Below, in pieces: positions 57,491 to 64,000 of a DNA stretch of 64,000 nt; the stretch's first letter is position 1; each line of letters opens with the position of its first letter. Under the pieces are notes generated by a model. It saw only the letters and a list, made by a program, of their open reading frames with translations, was not told the DNA's origin and did not search any database. The position numbers were made by a program, and so were the translations under genes. Origin of the DNA: Orthonyx spaldingii (Eukaryota; Chordata; Aves; Passeriformes; Orthonychidae); NCBI GenBank assembly GCA_013397795.1, contig VZTJ01005701.1, positions 327,586 to 391,585 on the forward strand. The letters run 5' to 3'.

Positions 57491-60400
57491 GAGCTCAGGG
57501 AACACAGGACAAGTCGGGTCTTGGTAGGAAGGGTTCACGTGATCTACCCCAATCATATCCCAAATCAAACAAGGCACTTGAAATTTTAGCTTTATTTCGG
57601 ACAGCACAGTATATCAGACCAGGGAATAATAATATTTAGTTTTAAACTTTTCCAAACAATGTCAAAATTTACCAGCTTCAGAACCTGACTGTGGTTCTCT
57701 TCTTTCCCATCATTTCACAGCTACAGGTGGCATTAAGTTGATTTTGTATTTTCCTCTCTTGGAAAAGAGTTGCAGAAGCAGCTCCACTAGTGGATTCCTC
57801 CACCCACATCCCACCAGCTCTGGCTCAGAGATGAAGTTCAACAAACCCATACTACACACCAAAGTCACATAAGTTGCAGTGTGGAAATTCAAATCAGCAC
57901 TAGCAGAATGCTGTCAGCCTTGTTGCAGGACTAACTCCTTCCCAACCCTGAAGAGCCTCGGTTTCAATAATCTAAACCCCACACAATTCCTCAGGTACCA
58001 TGTTAGTGTCATAAATCAATTTCCACATCCCAGGTTCCTGGATGTATAGAAACATTTGTTATCATCCCATTTTGCTGGCCTCCCCCATTATTCCTGTAAC
58101 AGCTGGCCCTGAGCACGCTCTCCTCCCAGCATTGCATGAGAGTGCTCAGTGATGCCATGAAATATTAAAGGAGAATGCCGCGATGATTTCAGGGACCTGG
58201 AAAGCCCCATCAGCAATGAGGCAGCATCAGAGCTGCTTTCTCAGCCTGAGCCCTGCCGAGCTCCATCCTGGCTCTTACGGAGAAGCCTTACGGAGTGAGT
58301 CAGCATTTCCTGGTAATTACTGGGAGGTTCTGTGTTCCAGTAAGCAAAGCCGATCTCTGCAGAGAAATACACTCGCTTTAATGCGGGAGGACATTTGGGA
58401 ATGGTTACTATTGCTCACCAAACAACAGATCCCTTGAGGAGCAAATTCAGATGTTCTTCTTACACATCTGTACAAGCTGCTGCTTGGAGAGGGAAGGGCT
58501 GATGTGCTCGAGGCTCGGGAGAGGGTTGTGCCCTCACTGACCCAGCCTGGGCATCGTCAGGGAGTGGTTTGTGTTATAAGGGAAAACGCAGCGCTTGGCC
58601 CTTCCTCTGAGTGGGAGCAAGAGCCGTCCTTGTCCTTGGGACAGACTGTCCAGCAGCCCCACTGACCTCTCCAGACCTTTATGTTCCTGGTTTTCTTACA
58701 GCTTCCTGGAAGCACAGAAGCAGCACACTGCACAAACAAAGCTGGGCAAAGACAAGAGCTGAGGGCGAGGGCTCAGGGAGGGAGGGAGCCGATGGATCCC
58801 ACCGGCAGGATCCCACTGCAGGAGCCCTCGCTGCTTGGAGGGGAGGGGCTGCTCAGGGCACTGCAAGGAAGAGAAGGACACACTTCCCCTCAAGGTGACC
58901 CACACGGCCCAGGAGGACAGGCCAGCCTTGGTGCTAAACCGTTTCTGTGCCACTGCAGACCAGGCAAGTGACCAAAGTGCTGGTCCACGAAAATCCCACG
59001 CTCCCTGCAGGGACCTGCTCTTCCTCCTTCCCATGTCCTGCTGGGACCATCTCCAGTGCTGCCTTTACAGAACTCTCCGGAAGCTGAAGCTCTGCTGTAG
59101 TTCTAACAGAGCTCTGCTAGTGCCACAGAGGCCATGGCACCAGGCACACACCACATCTGCCCAGGGCAAGCAGCAGCAGCAGTGCAAGAAGAAAGACAGT
59201 AAGAACCTTCATGGGTGAACTTAAAACCTCCTCACAGTATCTAAATCACATTTTGAAGGCTGAAGGAAAAATAACTTAATTCCATTTGAACAGAGGTCAT
59301 GCGCCTACCTGAGTCCATGTCCCCATGTGTTGTCTGCATGACCATGCAGAGACCCCACGGCTCCCACTGCCCAGCACCTCCTCCCACAGCCCTTCACAGC
59401 CTCCTGCAGGAAACGCTGATGCACAGCTGGGCCCACCGGGCTGCTCCACAGAGCTCTGCTCGCGGGAGAAGCCCCTTCCCCTGACTGGAGCTCCTGCCCT
59501 GCCCGTGGCCAGCTGTGGCACCGCCGCCGCCCCTGCAGAGCCCAGGGGTGACGTTTGCTGGGTCCCGGGGTGCTTTTCCAGCACACTGCTCCTACCCACC
59601 CCCGGGCAGGTACAGAGTCTGTGTCCTTACAGCACAGGCAAACTCTCCACTTGGAGAAAGTGTCCTGGGCCTGAAGGCTTTGCCTCTCCGCTGCAGATAA
59701 TGAGGCCAAGTGTTCCATCCCTGTGTTGCATTTTAATTCCATTTTAATTCAGTTTTTATAAAGCACTATTCAAACACAGAGTTGCATTACTTATGTCTGA
59801 GATGTTAGCAAGTGTTCCTTCAGTCCTTTCTCGGGGAACTTTTATAAACTTCCAGATTTCCATGTTTCTGTCCAACTGGAAGAGCCAGAGGCAGTGCTGC
59901 TTTTGAGGGTGCTGCTCTGCCAGCTCCGAGTCGCTGGTGTCTCATTCCCATTCTCCTCCAGCTGTGCCATTCATAAAGGTGCAGATATGACATTATTTCA
60001 CAGAAATTCATTGGGTAACTGAGCAGTCTCCGAACATTGCAAATAAAGGTGTGTATTTGACTTTCAAAACCAGTTCCAGACGTACTGTGTTCCTATATAG
60101 CCTATCTTCCTTTTTCATATTGATGTCTTTCCTTTTGCATTTCCTGTTTGAATTATTGCTGTGCCTGAGACATGATTTACATTTAGTATAGCTCAGAACA
60201 ACAGAATGTAACATTATGTTATACAAGGCTAATCTTTCCTTATACAAACCTAATTCCAAGGAGTAGTGTGCACTCGCTGATCCAATATGATCTAGGAAGG
60301 CAGGTTGTTAGATTTAAACAAGTCCCAGGTAGGAATTTGTTACAGGTGACAGTCCCTGAGCTGTTAGACATACACTTGAAACACACTCCTAATGACAGTA

Positions 60401-61732
60401 TTATGATCATGGAATGATGGTTAAGGAGTAGCTGACATTCTGTGACTGTGCTTTATGTTCTCTGGAATAGCAGGGCTTTAATCACAGGGAAAACTGGAGA
60501 GAATTTCACCAGCTTTCACCTGTTGCTTGTGCTGCCACATGCTGAAAAAAGAGGCACATGAGGAGACGATATTATACAAATAAACTAGGAAAAGGCAGGA
60601 TCATAGAACGGGGTAACAGGATCATACTGACGTGCTCTCCTGAGGATTCTCCTCATCTGAGGGAGAGGCAAAGGGTGCCCAGCAGATCAGCAGCACTTTA
60701 ATGTCTTGTGCAAGGTGAGCAGCACCCACCCAGAGCCTTTGGGGCTCCCACCGTATCCCTGGTCAGAGGCATCCATCAGGCCAGACTGGGATGCTGGAGG
60801 GCAATTTTTGCCTCAAACCTTGCAGATGCTGCTCCACAGCCTCCTTTGACAGGGTTTTATGGTTTTGAGCTAAACAAGATTTGGGTCATCTTGTAGTAAA
60901 GCTGAAAACCAGTACAAGAGAAACTCCTGCCAGGTTTCCCTTACCAAGATCTTCTTTTTTCTCCCTCAGCCATGTGGCTGGGAATGGGAAGTGGGAGGAA
61001 CTTGCCTTTATTCATGAAAAGAACCAGTTCACCATTCTGGTGGGTTTCTCAGCATTAAATTAACTGCACACGCCAGAGTCTCCTCTGCTGTTGCTGCCCT
61101 GCCGTCCCACATGTGGGGAGCCAGGAGGGGACTCCCTGGACCCCAGCCCACACCCCTGCGAGCTCCATACCCTCACAATCTCGCCCAGGATCTGGCATCA
61201 ATAGGACTTTCCCATCACATATTCTGAAATTGCAGTGTCGGGATGACAAAGCACCAACAGGGGAGAGCCAGGCCACGGCTCGCCCGCCCTTCAGCATTAA
61301 AATGGATGAAATGAAAGTCAATTTTTCAGCTTCCAAACAGTCTGTGGTAGGGGAAAACGTCTCCACTCTACTTGACTCCTCTTATCTCCTTCTCATTCCC
61401 TCCATGGCTGGAGGATTTACCGTCTCCTGCTCTCTCTGGGGCTGGCGGGGAGCAGCCGGGGGTGCAGCACGTGGCACTGCACGTGTGGGGATGGGGAGCG
61501 TCCTCCAGCCCAGTGCCCCTGCCTGTGCCTCTCACCGCAGAGCTGCTCTCTGGGATGGGGAATGGAGGCAGATATTCACTAACCGTGGTGGCTTCTCCCT
61601 GAGCTCCCCGTGGTCACTGCACAAGGTCAGACTCCCGTGGCCATCACACAGTGACTGTGCTGCTGGTCACGGTGCCCATTCGCACTGCAGGGGCTGGGAT
61701 CAGGGAGGGCAGGGCAGGGCTCTGCAAATGTT

Positions 61733-61988
61733 TCATAGAATCATGGAATCACATTATTGTTAAGGTTGGAAAAGCCCTCTGAGATCATCGACTCCAACCA
61801 TCAACCCAGCAGCACCACCATGTTCTCCGGTAAATCATGTTCTCCAATGCTACATCCACAGGTGTTTGAACATGTCCAGGGACCGTGACTTCCCCACTGT
61901 CCTGGGTGGCTGTGCCAGTGCTTTACTACCTTTTCCATGAAAAAACATTTCTTAATATGAGGTCTAAACCTTCCCTGGTGCAACTCAC
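61733..61988 (-). mobile_element. CR1 LINE fragment, older subfamily
   Basis: TCATAGAATCATGGAATCAC, AAGGTTGGAAAAGCCCTCTG, GATCATCGACTCCAACCATC, AACCCAGCAGCACCACCATG, CATGTCCAGGGACCGTGACT and GTCTAAACCTTCCCTGGTGC appear in inverted CR1 order. It shares its subfamily wording with 32271-32452 and extends further 5'. An overlapping 216-codon open frame ends inside it and is not a gene. Confidence 0.92.
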
Positions 61989-63584
61989 ATGTGTTCAGTA
62001 AGATGCAGGCTCTCTCTGGAGGGGTGAACAGTCTAAAACGTTTCTGCACTGCCTGGCACAGAGGATGGCCTCTGCAGGGACAGTGGGCACCTCTCCAGGT
62101 GGAGCTGAGTGGTTTATGATAGATTGTTTTGAAACAATTATGGTTGGCTGGGAAAGTATTGCAAAAGAAAGGAAAGAACTTCATGCCTGAAGGCACTTTC
62201 AGCAATGTATGAAATAAAAAATATATTTTAAAGTGTGAGGAAGAAAACAAAAATGCAGTCACATACAGAGTCAGGCACAAGTGTTTCTCTAAGTAAATGA
62301 ACAGTAATGGCAGTGGCAGCTTAGGGACACAAAAAGGGCAGCACAGGTGCAGAGCAGCACATCACCTCAGCTGCTGAAGATGTTCTTGTCTGCCAAAGCT
62401 GACAGAAATCCGTGTTCTTCTCTAAACAGGCTTTTTTCTCCCCAAGGAGCCTTTTGCCCCAAACACCCAACACCTGCAGGCTCTGCGGCTGTCCCAAGGA
62501 GCAGCCAGAATTCCAACACTTTTAAATGCTGCAGCGTTCAACATTCCAGGGCAGTGCAGATGGGCACCAACCTGGCACAGCTGAGGACAGGGAAACTTCC
62601 ATATGGACAGAAATGGTGATACAAGAGGAAGCTTTTGGTAAACTCTAAAAGGTGGGTGCCTGTCCAATACCCTGCCGTGCTGACATCCCAGTTCCTTTAC
62701 ACACATCCCGGAAATATATCCATCACTAGCGCTGGAATGTTAGGGGAATAGTAACAGGTGACTTGAAAAGCCTTTGAAATATGGTAAAAGTACCTACAGT
62801 ATATGGCTGGTGATTATGTGCTCACCTGGTGCCCTTGTGTGGTGCCTGTGATCTGTGGAATCCAAGAAACTCCATTGTGAACTTCCCAGGCAGGAGTGCC
62901 TCACCTCATTGACCTAAACTCAGCCTGGAGCTGCTGCCTTTGCATCCTCTCTGTGGGTGTTTGCTGTGGGCACCAGTGGCACAGAGCACCCGGGGGAGCT
63001 GCAGGGCATGGAAACATCCGTGGGACACTGGTGTGTGCTCCCAGCTCTCACTGCCCGGCGTGTCCCTGCCGAGCACCCGCGCTGAGACCCCCGAGAGTGA
63101 GGCACTGGCACCGGCAGCCCTGTGCCCAGCACGGTCATCCACTGCCACACGGCCCCTCCGTTCCTCTTCCCACCTTGTTTATGGGGTCACTTGGGGTTTG
63201 TCCCATCCTCAGACCTTTGCTCAGTCTGGTTAATGATCTCGTGTTATGATGCCATCAAGTTGGAAATGTTTTGGCATCAAGCAATCATCTTTCAGGGCCT
63301 TATTAGTACTGAAAATGAATTCAGTGGAGCTGCAGAGCAGCCCAGTAAATGCCCATTTGGAAGCAGAAGCAAGAAGGTTCTGCCAGAGCTGGGAGTCACT
63401 CCTGGCATTTCTGCCTGTGCAGTCCTGAAGGTGCAGCTCTCCCAGCAAGGGCTCCACAAGTCAAACCCTCACAGTTAAGGGCAAAAGGCCCCGCAGGAAA
63501 AGGAGTCCTGAGAGGTGACACCCACCACCAGCCACTGTGACTCCTTGGAAGGGTGTGACCAAAGTAGTAACGATGCTCAAGGCC
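61989..63584. other. Unique sequence
   Basis: No gene or repeat was recognised. A CpG-containing patch lies at about 63050-63115 (GCCCGGCGTGTCCC, GCACCCGCGCTGAG). Confidence 0.5.
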
Positions 63585-63645
63585 AGTCATAGAATATCCT
63601 GACTTGGAACGGACCCACAAGTACCATCAAGCCCAACTCCAGTGT
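63585..63645 (-). mobile_element. CR1 (or SINE) 3' tail stub
   Basis: GTCATAGAATATCCTGACTT, GGAACGGACCCACAAGTACC and ATCAAGCCCAACTCCAGTG match the inverted terminus of the CR1 type also seen at 848-960 and in the SINE tail at 15914. No tRNA-like head follows, so CR1 is the simpler assignment. Confidence 0.78.
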
Positions 63646-64000
63646 TTGTGTCCCACAGACAGTTTTAGTTCAGCTGTATTTTCTAGATTTCTGCTATTTC
63701 TGATGAACAAAACATTTATAAATAAGCAGTAAACCCCCCAATTTTTTCTTTAATCAGAGACATTTTTTGCTTGTGCAGTTAATAAAATGTTGTGGCAAAT
63801 TGATACATATTAGCAAGGTCAAATATTTAAGATAATACATTTTTGTTTATGTTAAAAGACTTTTGTCCATTGAAAAAGCATTTAGCAGAAATACTTTAAT
63901 CAGAGTTTTAAAATATCAGATTTCTTCAATGAAAGGTCAGGCCTCCAGAGCAGAGCAAACAGCTCAAGAGAGTTAATTAGCAACAAAAGACTAAACAAAA
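63646..64000. other. AT-rich unique sequence at the right edge
   Basis: Strongly AT-rich with several A and T runs, no repeat unit and no open frame of note. It continues beyond the window. Confidence 0.5.

Larger units (their letters stand above)
48959..61732. other. 12.8 kb without recognisable interspersed repeats or genes
   Basis: The longest repeat-poor interval in the window. Composition alternates between AT-rich blocks (49090-49350, 50580-51060, 52430-52930, 53880-54340, 54680-55340, 59980-60290) and GC-richer ones (49500-50560, 51060-51600, 57300-57560, 58500-59200, 59300-59700). Four small minisatellites and a palindrome are listed separately. Open frames are short or GC-driven, and none shows a recognisable domain. 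Very old repeats could be present but unrecognisable by eye. Confidence 0.5.

Noticed and set aside
61113..61763. 216-codon forward open frame
   Set aside because: It ends inside the CR1 copy at 61733, and its composition is GC-driven with no domain.

Overview
The window looks like vertebrate nuclear DNA from a songbird (order Passeriformes). Four things point that way: about two dozen 5'-truncated CR1 retrotransposon tails on both strands; the songbird-type wording of the younger CR1 copies; a tRNA-Ile-headed SINE with a CR1-like tail that resembles the passerine TguSINE1 family; and a short assembly gap with purine-rich edges. No protein-coding gene, rRNA, functional tRNA, CRISPR array or operon-like layout could be supported. 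Every long open frame I inspected is GC-rich chance sequence, runs through a CR1 copy, or is read across the gap. The window is best described as intergenic or deep intronic.

Layout. 1-10 kb: a truncated pentanucleotide repeat at the left edge, one CR1 tail (848-960), a GC-rich patch with two tandem repeats (1.9-2.1 kb), an internal CR1 3'-UTR fragment (3590-3880), then 6.3 kb without recognisable repeats. 10-17 kb: CR1-rich, including two nearly identical same-strand copies 1.2 kb apart (12996 and 14162) and a nested structure at 15863-16138, where a SINE sits inside a CR1 tail that ends in a compound (TAC)n(TAA)n microsatellite. 17-33 kb: long unique stretches with CR1 copies at 21.6-22.1, 24.4, 26.9-27.4, 32.3 and 33.3 kb. 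33-49 kb: CR1 copies mixed with AT-rich unique DNA, plus the 131-N gap at 38732-38862. 49-61.7 kb: almost 13 kb without a recognisable CR1 copy but with several short GC-rich minisatellites. The last 2.3 kb holds two more CR1 tails.

Several AT-rich unique stretches (about 7.69-7.97, 23.69-24.2, 38.2-38.6, 40.4-40.75 and 49.1-49.3 kb) are dense in TAAT/ATTA cores. They resemble candidate conserved non-coding elements, but this cannot be shown without alignments. Four short segments look like exons (acceptor, open frame, donor) and are listed as weak candidates; similar arrangements are expected by chance in 64 kb. I found no new biological system. The most informative items are the nested SINE/CR1/microsatellite, the purine-rich assembly gap and the repeat-poor 49-61.7 kb interval.
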